NCBI GenBank assembly: GCA_018668695.1
Contig: JABJBS010000402.1
Span: forward strand, 1-37,963
DNA: 37,963 bases
Direction: 5' to 3'
Source of the DNA: Deltaproteobacteria bacterium
GTDB taxonomy: Bacteria > Myxococcota > XYA12-FULL-58-9 > JABJBS01
Under the pieces are notes generated by a model that was given only the letters and a program-made list of their open reading frames with translations, did not search any database and was not told the origin of the DNA. This document shows positions 24,386-33,513 of this stretch, piece by piece; position 1 is the stretch's first letter; each line of letters begins with the position of its first letter. Made by a program: the position numbers and the translations under genes.

Positions 24386-26062
24386 TCAATCTTCCCAGAT
24401 GACTTTTTGCTTTGAGTCGTACCAGTTTTCCCACTTGGGCTGGTAGAGATCTTCCAAGGTATTACGCTTGATTTTCATGGTCGGTGTCAGGGCACCTGAC
24501 TCGATGGTCCATTCGCTCTTCGAGACAACAATGAACTCAAGGTTTTCATGGTGATCAACACTCGTGTTTACTTTTTGAAGAAGTGACTGCAACGCAGACT
24601 CTACTTCCTTGCGTACCGATGCATCGCCAAGCTTAGGACGAATGTCTTCGGCCAGCTGAACCACTGCGTGGGCCTGTGGATTTCCGGAGCCGCTTACCAT
24701 CGACAACTCAATTCGGCTGTCGTTGTTGATGATGTTCTCAATGGGGGCGGGTGCGATGTATTTGCCTTTACTCGTCTTAAAGAGCTCTTTCACACGGCCC
24801 GTAATTTTAAGGGTACCATTTGCATCAATTTCACCGCGGTCGCCTGTTTTTAAGAATTCATCTTCCGTAAAACATTCAGCGGTAAGCTCTGGCTGCTTGT
24901 AGTAGCCGAGCATGATAGATGGACTCTTAACGAGAATTTCACCTTCTTCACTGATGCGCTGTTCGACGCCAGGATATGGGTTGCCAACATAACCAACCTT
25001 GGTCTTACCGGGCATAGAGATGTGTGAATATGAGAAGTTCTCACTCATTCCGTAACCCTCGAGGAGTTCAAGGCCGAGGTTCTTGTACCAGGCAATAAGC
25101 TCACCCGGAATCGGAGCCGACCCGCTGCCGGCAAACCGAACGTTCTGAAGACCGAGGCCTGTGAGGATTTTCTTCTTGATAACCTTGTTGATGACCGGAA
25201 TCTTTAGAAGCCACTTGAGACGGTTTTGGGGCATCTTTTGGAATACGCCCAATTGAAACTTCAACCAGAGCCGCGGCACCGAAACAAAGAGGGTGGGTTG
25301 TGCTCGTTGTAGGTCACTTACAAATGTATCCAGTGACTCCGCAAAAAATACCTGAAAGCCGCAACGCAGAGTTAGAGACTCAACGAGGAATCGTTCCATG
25401 ACATGAGCAAGTGGCAAATAGGATAGAATTCTATCCATCGGGCTGCTGTTTAGAACTTTTTCAAGCCCGCGCACGGAAGTAGCCATTGCATTAAAGCTCT
25501 GCATAACCCCTTTGGGTTTGCCGGTAGAGCCCGAGGTATAAACTATAATTGCGAGGTCTTTTCCCTCTCGCACCGGGCTGCCTTCGATAGGAGCCTGTTC
25601 CTTAATAATGGTGTTCCAAGTTGGGAAATCGTTTTTGGGACTGAGCGGGTAAGATACTTGTAGAAGGCCCTCAGGTACACCAGGCTTCATTTCATTCCAG
25701 GTGTCGAGTTTACCAACAAAAAGCATCTTCGCTTCAGAATGCTCGAGAATATATTGCACTGAATCAGCGTTGAGCGTTGGATAGAGTGCAACGGACGTGT
25801 GACCGGCCATCCAGATCGCCAAATCTGTCATGATGAATTGCGCACAGTTTTTCGAGAGGACTGCGATATTAGAGCCGGGTTCGAAGCCTTGGGCCTGTAT
25901 ATACGCGGCCATGCGCCGGGCTTCATCGAGAACTCTTGACCAACTCAGTTTGTCGATGTGGTCACCGCCCATGGGTTGGGTGAGGTATGTTGCCTCTGGT
26001 GAGGTCTTTTCCCAATGGTATGCACGTTGTAATAATAGGTCGCTGCTGTCGATAGTTGTCAT
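24386..26062 (-). CDS. Long-chain acyl-CoA synthetase (AMP-forming)
   Basis: A 558-residue ANL-superfamily enzyme that activates fatty acids to acyl-CoA via acyl-AMP. I chose the ATG at 26062, with GAGGAG about eleven bases upstream; the open frame extends to 26164, but the extra residues are not family-like. Motifs: A3 YTSGSTGKPKGV, YGMSE near the middle of the N-domain, TGDRGEIDANG, and the C-terminal catalytic Lys in LTPTMKIKRN. The KTSKGKYIAPAPIEN segment is typical of long-chain FadD-like enzymes. No beta-oxidation genes adjoin. The fatty acid chain length preference cannot be told. Confidence 0.94.
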   Translation of the reverse strand: MTTIDSSDLLLQRAYHWEKTSPEATYLTQPMGGDHIDKLSWSRVLDEARRMAAYIQAQGFEPGSNIAVLSKNCAQFIMTDLAIWMAGHTSVALYPTLNADSVQYILEHSEAKMLFVGKLDTWNEMKPGVPEGLLQVSYPLSPKNDFPTWNTIIKEQAPIEGSPVREGKDLAIIVYTSGSTGKPKGVMQSFNAMATSVRGLEKVLNSSPMDRILSYLPLAHVMERFLVESLTLRCGFQVFFAESLDTFVSDLQRAQPTLFVSVPRLWLKFQLGVFQKMPQNRLKWLLKIPVINKVIKKKILTGLGLQNVRFAGSGSAPIPGELIAWYKNLGLELLEGYGMSENFSYSHISMPGKTKVGYVGNPYPGVEQRISEEGEILVKSPSIMLGYYKQPELTAECFTEDEFLKTGDRGEIDANGTLKITGRVKELFKTSKGKYIAPAPIENIINNDSRIELSMVSGSGNPQAHAVVQLAEDIRPKLGDASVRKEVESALQSLLQKVNTSVDHHENLEFIVVSKSEWTIESGALTPTMKIKRNTLEDLYQPKWENWYDSKQKVIWED

Positions 26063-26703
26063 AGGCTTACCGGCTCCTCTTAGGCGTTCTAAATTTATGA
26101 CGCAGCATACCGTAACACGGCTTCCGAAACCGGTGCGAGCCGCTGGCATCTTGTAAGATTTCACTGATGCTCGATGAAGTCAGCATCGAATAGGTCTTAA
26201 GTGGCTAATATTAATAAGAATTTTGAGCTGTCCTCGAAGTCTTGTGTCTGAACGGAAAAAGAAAAATTTCCTCTCAACTGATCGGAAAACTTGTTGAGAA
26301 ACTTTGGAGGATTCATCTTTCTACCCAGCCGCTAATGTTGCTTTTTTTCGGCCGCTTTGGGGGAATACAGGGCAGTCTCATCGCTAGATTTTTTCGTGGC
26401 CAATCGATTAATCAACCGCTGACTTAAATCTTTGATCCGCACTAACCTATTGTAGTTACGACGTAATTTTTAGATGAGTCAGCCCGTTTGGGAACCTGGT
26501 TTTGATCTCTTTCTACATTTTATCTAAGTCGAATAAAATTATTAAATCTCAAAATGAGAATAATCCTACCCCGTGGATGATTAATGGTGTTGCCAGATGA
26601 TTGGTTTGTCCTTGTCAATCTAAGCAACGGTTGTCTAAGGGAAGCGAATAGCGAAGGGCTTACTTGCTTTCGCGGACCTAATATTTAAACGAGGCAACGA
26701 CTT
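26063..26703. other. Divergent intergenic region between synthetase and DUF1592 operon
   Basis: About 640 bases with no convincing gene. An inverted repeat GATGCT (26166-26171) / AGCATC (26182-26187) lies about 110 bases upstream of the synthetase start and might be an operator. A short palindrome TTACGACGTAA is at 26456-26466. The 26530-26560 segment is AT-rich. GAGG nine bases before 26704 serves the DUF1592 gene. I see no riboswitch. Confidence 0.45.
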
Positions 26704-28398
26704 ATGACTAGATTTCGGTTCAGAGCGAAGCCAACACGAGCACCTTGGGTGTTTCTATTGGCATTCATGGCAGCTCACCTGCTCGCATGCGAGGAGAGTG
26801 CCGACGGCACTGTGGGATCCATTGAGTTAACTGATTTGGCCCCGGGTTCAGACTATGCACAAGCCCTGCCGGGTGAAGTTGCGATGCGTCGTTTAACGCA
26901 AGCTCAGTTTGTTAACAGCGTTACCGATGTTTTTGGCAGTGATGTGGTTGTTCCAAAATTCTCTGAGCCAGACACCAGCTTAGGTGGTCTCTTATCGGTG
27001 GGCGCCTCTCAAACTGCTTTTAGCGCTCGCGGCGTTGAGTCGATTGAAGATGCTGCTTACGGTTTGTCAGAGCAAGCATTGGATACGGATGTATTGAAGG
27101 CGCGCCTTGTTCCTTGTTCGCCATCGGCAACAGTGGATGATGAGTGCGCTCTGCAAACAATCGAGAGCTTAGGCCGTCTACTTTGGCGACGAAGCTTAAC
27201 TGATGAGGAGTCGCAAGCTTTGGTCCTCGTTGCGGGGCAATCAGCCGCAGTCCTGGGCGACTTCTACGACGGGCTCGAGTTTGCAATCGCTGGTTTATTG
27301 CAGTCTCCCAACTTTTTATACCGAATTGAAGCGGGGATAGATGATGCATCTTCAGTCTCGGGTCGTGCATTCACCGGCACAGACATGGCAGCGCGCCTCA
27401 GTTTCTTTTTGTGGAACTCGACGCCGGACCATGAGCTATTGAGCGCCGGCGAAAGTGGCGAGCTTCTAACCCGTGAAGGGCTTTTCGCTCATGCAACCCG
27501 TTTACTGGATTCTGACCGAGCACGAGAAGGTGTTCGAAACTTCTTCAGCGAGTTCCTTCAGCTTTACGAATTGGAACACTTGTCTAAGGACCCCACCATC
27601 TTTGAGCAGTTCAACGATGAACTCGGTAAAGATGCCGCAGAGGAAACGCTCCAACTTATCGATTATCTGGTTTTTGATTTAGAGGGTGATTACCGTGAAC
27701 TATTAACCACCCGTGAAACCTTTGTGAATCCGCGACTGGCGGCGATTTACAATATACCGGCTCCAAGTCCAGACGGATTCGCTTATACCCTCATGCCACA
27801 GGACGGCCCACGTACAGGGATTTTAGGGCATGTTTCATTTTTGGCAGGTCATGCCCATCAGGTTTCCTCATCGGCGACGCTGCGAGGAAAGGCTGTTCGA
27901 ACGATTTTACTTTGCCAGAGTATTCCAGCCCCACCAGTGGATGTAGACACTTCTATCCCAGAGCCATCCGGGAACACGCTGACGCTACGTGACAGAGTTG
28001 CCGAGCACCTCGAAAACCCTTCGTGCGCGGCATGCCACATTATGACGGATCCTATCGGTCTGGGTCTTGAGAATTTCGACAGTATCGGACGATGGCGTGA
28101 CACCGACAATGGGGCAAACATTGATGCCTCGGGTGACCTCGACGGAGTTCTTTTCGAGAACCCTGTAGGATTAGGCACGGCAGTGGGTGAGCATCCCAGC
28201 TTAGCCAAGTGCCTCGTTCAGCGCATGTCTCGTTATGCGATGGGACGCTTCGAGAGTAATGAAGAGCGCGCGGTTCTTCGCAGCTTACAAGACCGATTTG
28301 AGTTTCACGGTTACCGCGTGAAACCACTGATGATGGAAATCATCATGAGCCCTCTTTTTGAAAATGCCGGATCATTGATCGAGGAGGCAGCACGATGA
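26704..28398 (+). CDS. DUF1587/1595/1592/1588/1585-type lipoprotein with heme-binding motif
   Basis: A 564-residue predicted lipoprotein (lipobox LLAC, Cys29). The domain order of this planctomycete/myxobacterial family is visible: DUF1587 around residues 60-130 (MRRLTQAQFVNSV), DUF1595 around 155-205 (LGRLLWRRSLTDEE), DUF1592 around 225-400 (ARLSFFLWNSTPDHELL), DUF1588 with the c-type heme motif CAACH at 441-445 and DPIGLGLENFDSIGRWR, then DUF1585. The family has no defined reaction, but the CXXCH suggests electron transfer or redox chemistry outside the inner membrane. The stop overlaps the next start (ATGA). It leads a three-gene operon. Confidence 0.93.
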   Translation: MTRFRFRAKPTRAPWVFLLAFMAAHLLACEESADGTVGSIELTDLAPGSDYAQALPGEVAMRRLTQAQFVNSVTDVFGSDVVVPKFSEPDTSLGGLLSVGASQTAFSARGVESIEDAAYGLSEQALDTDVLKARLVPCSPSATVDDECALQTIESLGRLLWRRSLTDEESQALVLVAGQSAAVLGDFYDGLEFAIAGLLQSPNFLYRIEAGIDDASSVSGRAFTGTDMAARLSFFLWNSTPDHELLSAGESGELLTREGLFAHATRLLDSDRAREGVRNFFSEFLQLYELEHLSKDPTIFEQFNDELGKDAAEETLQLIDYLVFDLEGDYRELLTTRETFVNPRLAAIYNIPAPSPDGFAYTLMPQDGPRTGILGHVSFLAGHAHQVSSSATLRGKAVRTILLCQSIPAPPVDVDTSIPEPSGNTLTLRDRVAEHLENPSCAACHIMTDPIGLGLENFDSIGRWRDTDNGANIDASGDLDGVLFENPVGLGTAVGEHPSLAKCLVQRMSRYAMGRFESNEERAVLRSLQDRFEFHGYRVKPLMMEIIMSPLFENAGSLIEEAAR

Positions 28399-29720
28399 AT
28401 ATTAAACCACTCAATAGACGCACCTTCTTAAAAGGAATGCTAGGCGGCGCCGCGGTTGCCGTTGGCCTGCCTCCGTTGGAAGCATTTATGAACGTGAACG
28501 GGACAGCCTATGCCGAAAGTTCCTTCCCGCTTCGCTACGGTTCTTTCTTCTGGGGCAATGGTGTTCAGAGCCCATATTGGGTCCCGTCAGAAGAAGGCGC
28601 AGATTGGACTCCAACCCTACAACTCCAACCCTTGGAGTCACTCAAGGCAGACGTTACGATTTTGACGGGTATGGAAGTTAAGCTCTCCAATATTTTAGCG
28701 CATGGTACAGGGGCGGCCGGCATCTTTAGCGGCAGTGAGGCCATTGTTCATGATGACGAGAACTGGACGTTTTCAAGCGTGAGCATTGATCAGATTCTCG
28801 CTCAACAAATTGGCGGTGATACCCGTTTTCGCTCAGTTGAGCTGGGCGTGGAGCCAGGTGTTAAAGGGCTATCGTTCAACGGCGTCAACTCGCGAAACGC
28901 GGCGGAATATTCTCCGGCAGCTCTCTTTGAGCGGCTATTTGGTGCGGAGTTTCGAGCACCCGGTGACGAGCCGATTATCGACCCGAAACTTAGTCTACGA
29001 CGAAGTGTTTTGGACGCGGTCATGGGAGATGTTGGCCGATTGAAGCAAAAGCTTGGCACGGGTGATCAGTGGCGTCTGGACCAGCACTTAGATGCTGTAA
29101 GAGACCTTGAGCTGCGTATTGCTCGAATTGAGGCAGCTCCGCCAAACTTAGCCGCTTGCATGAAGCCAGAAGAGCCTCAGGCGATGCCAGATATCGATGG
29201 TAGACCACAAATGAGTGCTCGATCTCGTGCCATGTCTGACCTCGCAACGATGGCTTATGCGTGCGATATGACCCGCGTTCTAAGTTACTGGTACAGTGAC
29301 CCGCTGAGCAACGCTCTCTATCCGAACACAACAGCAGGGCACCATCAGCTCACACACGATGAGCCCGGTGACATGCCGCAGGTTCAAGGAATTATCTTGA
29401 GCATCATGGAAGATTTCCGTTACTTCTTAGACAATCTAAAATCGATTCCTGAAGGTGATGGAACTCTATTGGATAATTGTTTGATTCTGGGATCCTCGGA
29501 TGTATCAAGTCCACGGACCCATCAGATTGATGAATTCCCACTGGTGTTGGCGGGCAAGGCTGGCGGTAGAATCCAAACAGGATTTCACTACCGTTCGGGA
29601 ACCAAAGAAAACGCAAGTATGATCCCGTTCTCGGTTCTGAATGCGATGGGTGCACCTGTTTCAGAGTTTGGTGTTGGTGAAGGAAAAGTAACCCAAGGTT
29701 TGGGAGTGATTGAAGCATGA
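28395..29720 (+). CDS. DUF1552 family Tat-exported protein
   Basis: A 441-residue exported protein with a twin-arginine signal (NRRTFLKGMLGG at residues 7-18). Tat export means it folds in the cytoplasm, perhaps with a metal. The body matches the DUF1552 family, which is related to DUF1501 and to alkaline-phosphatase/sulfatase-like folds; characteristic stretches are GMEVKLSN, HGTGAAGIFSG, and HHQLTHD near residue 315. DUF1552 and DUF1592 proteins are typically encoded as neighbours. It overlaps the flanking genes by four bases on both sides. Reaction and substrate are unknown. Confidence 0.93.
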   Translation: MNIKPLNRRTFLKGMLGGAAVAVGLPPLEAFMNVNGTAYAESSFPLRYGSFFWGNGVQSPYWVPSEEGADWTPTLQLQPLESLKADVTILTGMEVKLSNILAHGTGAAGIFSGSEAIVHDDENWTFSSVSIDQILAQQIGGDTRFRSVELGVEPGVKGLSFNGVNSRNAAEYSPAALFERLFGAEFRAPGDEPIIDPKLSLRRSVLDAVMGDVGRLKQKLGTGDQWRLDQHLDAVRDLELRIARIEAAPPNLAACMKPEEPQAMPDIDGRPQMSARSRAMSDLATMAYACDMTRVLSYWYSDPLSNALYPNTTAGHHQLTHDEPGDMPQVQGIILSIMEDFRYFLDNLKSIPEGDGTLLDNCLILGSSDVSSPRTHQIDEFPLVLAGKAGGRIQTGFHYRSGTKENASMIPFSVLNAMGAPVSEFGVGEGKVTQGLGVIEA

Positions 29721-30592
29721 AGAAGATTATTGCAATCCTAGGTTTAATTACTTTGTTTGCGTTGCCAGCTTGTGGCGACGGCGTCATGGATTTCTTATTT
29801 ACCCATGATGGCTATGTTTATGAGAAATCACACGCCAACGTCATGAGAGAGTTCGACTTCTTTGGTGAGGAAGAGTTCGGAATCGCCGACGGCTTTGACC
29901 TCGATGGTGAAGTTTCAACAAACCGTGACCAGGCAACTTGTTACTCCCGAGATTACACTTCCCCCGAGGGTGAGACTGGAATTGACAACCAGCTGGCGAA
30001 GGTTTGGGGCGATATAGAGCCTCTGGTTGGTGAGGCAGTTCGGGGCCTTATTCAGGGGTCCATCAATGAAGGCCGCTTTCTGATGATGGTGGAATTGACC
30101 GGCGTTGACGACTTGGTGAACGATGATGATGTGCAGCTGCATTTATTCCGTGGTCAGCTTAAACCGCTGATTGGAACACGTGGCCTGATATCACCGAATC
30201 AGACCTATGACTTCGACCATGAGTTTGCGTCATCAACTGTTAAGAACGTTAAGATTATCGATGGCGTTGTTGAGGCGGGTCCGGTTGAGTTTCAGGTGCC
30301 GATCGACATCTTGGAAGTGCAGTTTCCAGTCAACGTTTCTGAAGGACGCATTCGGTTTAAGATCAATGAAGATGGAACCTTTGAGGGTATGGTCGGCGGT
30401 TATGTCGATGTGGACTACGTTCTTGGTGTTTTACTCGCAAGCGATGCCAGCCAAGAAGCTGAGCTTGTCCGACCCATCTTTGAAGACAATGCCGATATGA
30501 ATTTAGTGGATGGCCGTTGCCGAATGTTTTCGAGTGCGTACAAGTTTAAAGGTACCACTGGCTTTGTGGTTCGGTATCCCGGTCTCGACTGA
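29717..30592 (+). CDS. Lipoprotein of the DUF1592-DUF1552 operon, function unknown
   Basis: A 291-residue predicted lipoprotein (lipobox LPAC, Cys19). The start overlaps the DUF1552 stop. The mature part is acidic and strand-rich, with two well-separated cysteines (near residues 75 and 272) that could form a disulfide. I recognise no motif. The tight coupling with the heme-motif lipoprotein and the Tat protein suggests a structural partner or accessory in the same envelope complex. A convergent oxygenase gene follows 65 bases downstream, and the gap contains only weak hairpins. Confidence 0.8.
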   Translation: MKKIIAILGLITLFALPACGDGVMDFLFTHDGYVYEKSHANVMREFDFFGEEEFGIADGFDLDGEVSTNRDQATCYSRDYTSPEGETGIDNQLAKVWGDIEPLVGEAVRGLIQGSINEGRFLMMVELTGVDDLVNDDDVQLHLFRGQLKPLIGTRGLISPNQTYDFDHEFASSTVKNVKIIDGVVEAGPVEFQVPIDILEVQFPVNVSEGRIRFKINEDGTFEGMVGGYVDVDYVLGVLLASDASQEAELVRPIFEDNADMNLVDGRCRMFSSAYKFKGTTGFVVRYPGLD

Positions 30593-30657
30593 GTCGTTGC
30601 GGAGTACGTCTGCTTGTAGACCTGTGGCCCATTTACGGGCTGCCTTAGACCCATCTC

Positions 30658-31455
30658 TTAATTCGCGATTGGATTCCCTAGGTTATACAGGGATTCTTTT
30701 GCGCTGTAATCCACACCATCAACACGCTCGCAAGGCTGCGGAAAGCTTCGACGCTTATCGTCGAAATAGTCGCTGCGCCGTTCTCCCTCTGACTTACGGT
30801 TGTAAGTGATGTACATCGCGCGGCGAGATTTACTGCTTGTATTTGAAGGTGAGCGGTGCGGAATGTATGAATTAAAAAATACAATATCACCGGCTTTGGC
30901 CTCCAGATTTCGCCAGGGCAGTGAAGCTTCCACGTCTTCTGCGATGGTACCACCGTTGCCTTGTGGCAGAGTATTATAGACATCGACAGGATCTGAGAAT
31001 TCCATACAACCATTTTCGACCGTGGCATCATCGACCGCTACCATCATGGTGATGTGATATTTTTGACCAAAGGTAATAAAGGCAGGTGCGTCTTGGTGAG
31101 CACCAAACCCTGAACCACCGCCGAGTTTTGCGTTGATTTTCTCTTTAAAGAGAACCGCCGGTTCGCCCATGAGCTGTTCCAAGATTGAGAATATTGTTTC
31201 GGAGCAGATAAAGTCCCGTAAGTTATGATGGTAGGGAATAAAGTTCTCAACGCGGCATAAGAGTTGTTCGTGAGTCAGGTTAGATTTCTCGTAATACTTC
31301 ATCCACTTACCGGGAGTGTCGGGCCACGAGAATAAATCTGTGACCCAGTTCTTGAGCTCTTCGACGCTGTGCCGCGGAAGCGGGTTACGCAAAACGAGAT
31401 AATGGTTCTTTTCCCAAGATGCGATTTCTTCTCCGCTTAGATTGTAATTCAACAT
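30658..31455 (-). CDS. PhyH-family Fe(II)/2-oxoglutarate oxygenase (PhnY/TmpA-like)
   Basis: A 265-residue member of the phytanoyl-CoA dioxygenase family. The iron triad is H120-Q-D122 (in GAHQDAP) and H200 (in YIPHRSPS); the Arg pair at 211-212 (SRRAMYITYN) would bind 2-oxoglutarate. The segment FKEKINAKLGGGSGFGAHQD, just before and including the HxD, resembles PhnY-type phosphonate hydroxylases. AGGAG lies seven bases before the start, which overlaps the end of the HD oxygenase gene by seven bases. With that partner it would first hydroxylate the carbon next to phosphorus of an organophosphonate. The exact substrate (aminoethyl, trimethylaminoethyl, methyl or other) is unknown. Confidence 0.88.
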   Translation of the reverse strand: MLNYNLSGEEIASWEKNHYLVLRNPLPRHSVEELKNWVTDLFSWPDTPGKWMKYYEKSNLTHEQLLCRVENFIPYHHNLRDFICSETIFSILEQLMGEPAVLFKEKINAKLGGGSGFGAHQDAPAFITFGQKYHITMMVAVDDATVENGCMEFSDPVDVYNTLPQGNGGTIAEDVEASLPWRNLEAKAGDIVFFNSYIPHRSPSNTSSKSRRAMYITYNRKSEGERRSDYFDDKRRSFPQPCERVDGVDYSAKESLYNLGNPIAN

Positions 31456-32039
31456 GACTGGGCTCCTGTAGATTGCGTGTTGCTTTGAATGTGTTGCTTG
31501 AGCATGGGGATATAGCTCTCGAGGTCGGGGACTTCTGCGTCTGGATCTTTGGCCATCTCATCCCACGAGCGAATGGCTAGGAAGTATTTAAAGTCTGGCG
31601 ATGTTTCGAAGGCGATGGCTTCGTCTTCGCTCATAGGGCCACCTTGAAATTCAAGTGTACCTTTTGAAGCCTCTGAGAGACGCTGGAAATAAGCCGGTTT
31701 ACGGTGGCAAAGGTAGCGCTTGGCACCAACATGGGCCGCCACAAGATCTGCCATTCTCTTTGAGCACCCATGACGCATAAGAAAGTTTGCACCGATGGTT
31801 TCGTGGTCCATCACGCCCAAGCCGTCCATTTGAGGAGCCTCGGGCGCGATAAGATGACCAACATCGTGGAAGAGGGCGGCCAAAACGACCTCGGCGGGTG
31901 CTGAGGTTTTTTGCGCCCAATAGGCTGCCTGCAGGGCGTGCTCAAGCTGCGAGATATCCTCTCCAATATACTCAGCATCCACGGAGTCTTGAAGTGGTTG
32001 AACCAGGCTTTGAACTGATTGGTCGATTGCTTGCATCAT
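31449..32039 (-). CDS. HD-domain mixed-valent diiron oxygenase (PhnZ/TmpB-like)
   Basis: A 196-residue HD-domain protein from the ATG at 32039, where GGAGG lies five bases upstream; an open frame to 32087 is less likely. PhnZ-family enzymes cleave the C-P bond of 1-hydroxyphosphonates using a diiron site. All key positions are present with PhnZ numbering or within one residue: Tyr24 and Glu27 (substrate-lid YIGE), His34, His58-Asp59, His62, His79, His103 and Asp160 (RSWDE). This separates it from HD phosphohydrolases. The PhyH-family oxygenase is coupled downstream, and a LysR regulator is divergent. The pathway is organophosphonate oxidation yielding phosphate. Confidence 0.9.
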   Translation of the reverse strand: MMQAIDQSVQSLVQPLQDSVDAEYIGEDISQLEHALQAAYWAQKTSAPAEVVLAALFHDVGHLIAPEAPQMDGLGVMDHETIGANFLMRHGCSKRMADLVAAHVGAKRYLCHRKPAYFQRLSEASKGTLEFQGGPMSEDEAIAFETSPDFKYFLAIRSWDEMAKDPDAEVPDLESYIPMLKQHIQSNTQSTGAQSC

Positions 32040-32122
32040 TTTTTCCTCCACTGGGCGCCGAAAAACAGAATACGGGTCATTAATCAATTTAATAAATATT
32101 ATAGATGGTATAATCTGAGGTT
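32040..32122. promoter_or_regulatory. Divergent control region of the phosphonate cassette
   Basis: An AT-rich 83-base gap between divergent LysR and oxygenase genes. It contains TATAAT rightward at 32109-32114, very close to the LysR start, and TATAAT leftward at 32098-32103. TAAT-N12-ATTA symmetry at 32081-32100 is compatible with a LysR operator (T-N11-A type). No -35 boxes are clear. Confidence 0.5.
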
Positions 32123-33004
32123 ATGAATAGCTCACAACTTCGTTCATTTCATGCAGTTGCGCAGGCGGGTACCTTTACGGCCGCTGCAAAAATGCTTCAC
32201 ATCACTCAGCCTGCCGTCACCACTCAGGTTAAAGCACTGGAATCCCATTACGATGTTGAGCTCTTTCACCGTAGCCATCGAGGTTGTGTACTGACGGAAG
32301 CTGGGAAGGCGCTTTTTGAACTGACCGCTCAAATGCAAACCTTGGACGATGAAGCCGCGGTGCTTTTGGCGTCCGCCTCAGGGGAGATACGCGGAACGCT
32401 TAATATTTATGCGGATGGCCCATTTCATAGCATCGGTATTCTCACAGAGTTTCATCGCCGGTACCCGGCCGTGAGTATCAGGTTAACCGTCGGGAACAGC
32501 CATACTGTTGAACGAGCTCTCCGGCGGTTTGACGCTGATGTCGCTGTTCTGGCTGGAGCTGAATTTGGTTCCGATGTTTTTACGTTGAGCTGTGGCAAGC
32601 AACCCGTTGCTCTTTTAGTCCCCACGGCTCATCCCTTCGCCAAGAAAGACTTCATTGAGCTGAAAAAGCTCCACGACCATCCCATGATTCGGCGCGAGAC
32701 TGGTTCCCGTACTCAAGAAGCGTTTGATAGCGTTTGTAAGGCTCACGGTGTTAACCCCATTTACGTGTTTGAGATGGGGAGTCGTGAGGCGCTCAAGGAG
32801 TCTGTGGCAAGTGGCCTAGGCGTGGGAGCTGTGAGTTTACCCGAGACAGGGAACGACAGCCGTGTGAGAGCTATTGAAATACGAGGCGCTGAGATTCAAA
32901 CTCAAGAACACGTTGTTTGCTTGGCCAGCCGGCGTCAAACCAGGCTGGTTAGAGCGTTTTTGGAGACGTCGGCGCAATACCATGGGCACGTCTTGGAGCT
33001 TTAG
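32123..33004 (+). CDS. LysR-family transcriptional regulator
   Basis: A 293-residue LysR regulator. Residues 1-60 form the winged helix-turn-helix (TFTAAAKMLHITQPAVTTQV) and residues 90-290 the effector domain, including the AVLAGAEF and ESVASGLGVGAVSLPE segments. The start MNSSQLRSFHAVAQ is standard for the family; a GAGG is only two bases upstream. It is divergent from the PhnZ-like and PhyH-like oxygenase genes, so it probably controls them in response to a phosphonate or its metabolite, a common arrangement for LysR proteins. Confidence 0.95.
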   Translation: MNSSQLRSFHAVAQAGTFTAAAKMLHITQPAVTTQVKALESHYDVELFHRSHRGCVLTEAGKALFELTAQMQTLDDEAAVLLASASGEIRGTLNIYADGPFHSIGILTEFHRRYPAVSIRLTVGNSHTVERALRRFDADVAVLAGAEFGSDVFTLSCGKQPVALLVPTAHPFAKKDFIELKKLHDHPMIRRETGSRTQEAFDSVCKAHGVNPIYVFEMGSREALKESVASGLGVGAVSLPETGNDSRVRAIEIRGAEIQTQEHVVCLASRRQTRLVRAFLETSAQYHGHVLEL

Positions 33005-33012
33005 TTGAGATT

Positions 33013-33513
33013 TTAACCGCAGCACTTCTTGAATTTTTTACCGCTGCCGCAGGTGCAGGGCTCATTGCGGCCAATTTTTTTCGGACTGGCTACAGTTTTA
33101 TTCGGAGCACGGTCTACCTCGCCGTCAACATAAACCCAGCGCCCGTTTACTTTCCTAAAAAGACTGTTTTCTCGCATACGACTGGTTTGGTTGCCCGCTT
33201 GAAATCGAGCTTCAAACTCCACACGCCCTTCTTCATCGTCGTGCTGGCCGAGCTCGGTAGATAGAATACGAAGACTTTTCCAGTTTACAGTATTACCACC
33301 GAAGCTAAGATCTACGGGGACTGTATCAGGATGCCACGTGGCAATGAGATAGGCTGAATTCTCTTGCGTGTAGGCTGTATACCGAGAGCGCATCAACGTT
33401 TCTGCGGTAAGAGGAACCTCTCCTCCGCTGATATATGGAGCGCAGCACAGATCGTAGCCATCGCCGGATTGGCATGGGCACGGCTGGTCGGGCATGGTGG
33501 TTTTGTCACTCAT
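33013..33513 (-). CDS. ychJ: YchJ-family protein with two SEC-C zinc motifs
   Basis: A 166-residue protein of the YchJ/UPF0225 family. It has a SEC-C-like metal motif at each end (CPCQSG...CC near residues 12-24; EPCTCGSGKKFKKCC at 150-164), joined by a compact NTF2-like central domain (LMRSRYTAYT, WHPDTV, VEFEARF). SEC-C motifs bind zinc and are shared with SecA and other proteins. The exact role of YchJ is not known. The gene converges on the LysR gene with only eight bases between stops. Confidence 0.94.
   Translation of the reverse strand: MSDKTTMPDQPCPCQSGDGYDLCCAPYISGGEVPLTAETLMRSRYTAYTQENSAYLIATWHPDTVPVDLSFGGNTVNWKSLRILSTELGQHDDEEGRVEFEARFQAGNQTSRMRENSLFRKVNGRWVYVDGEVDRAPNKTVASPKKIGRNEPCTCGSGKKFKKCCG

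Noticed and set aside
26474-26527. 17-codon ORF upstream of the DUF1592 gene
   Set aside because: It has no ribosome-binding site and no coupling to the next gene.
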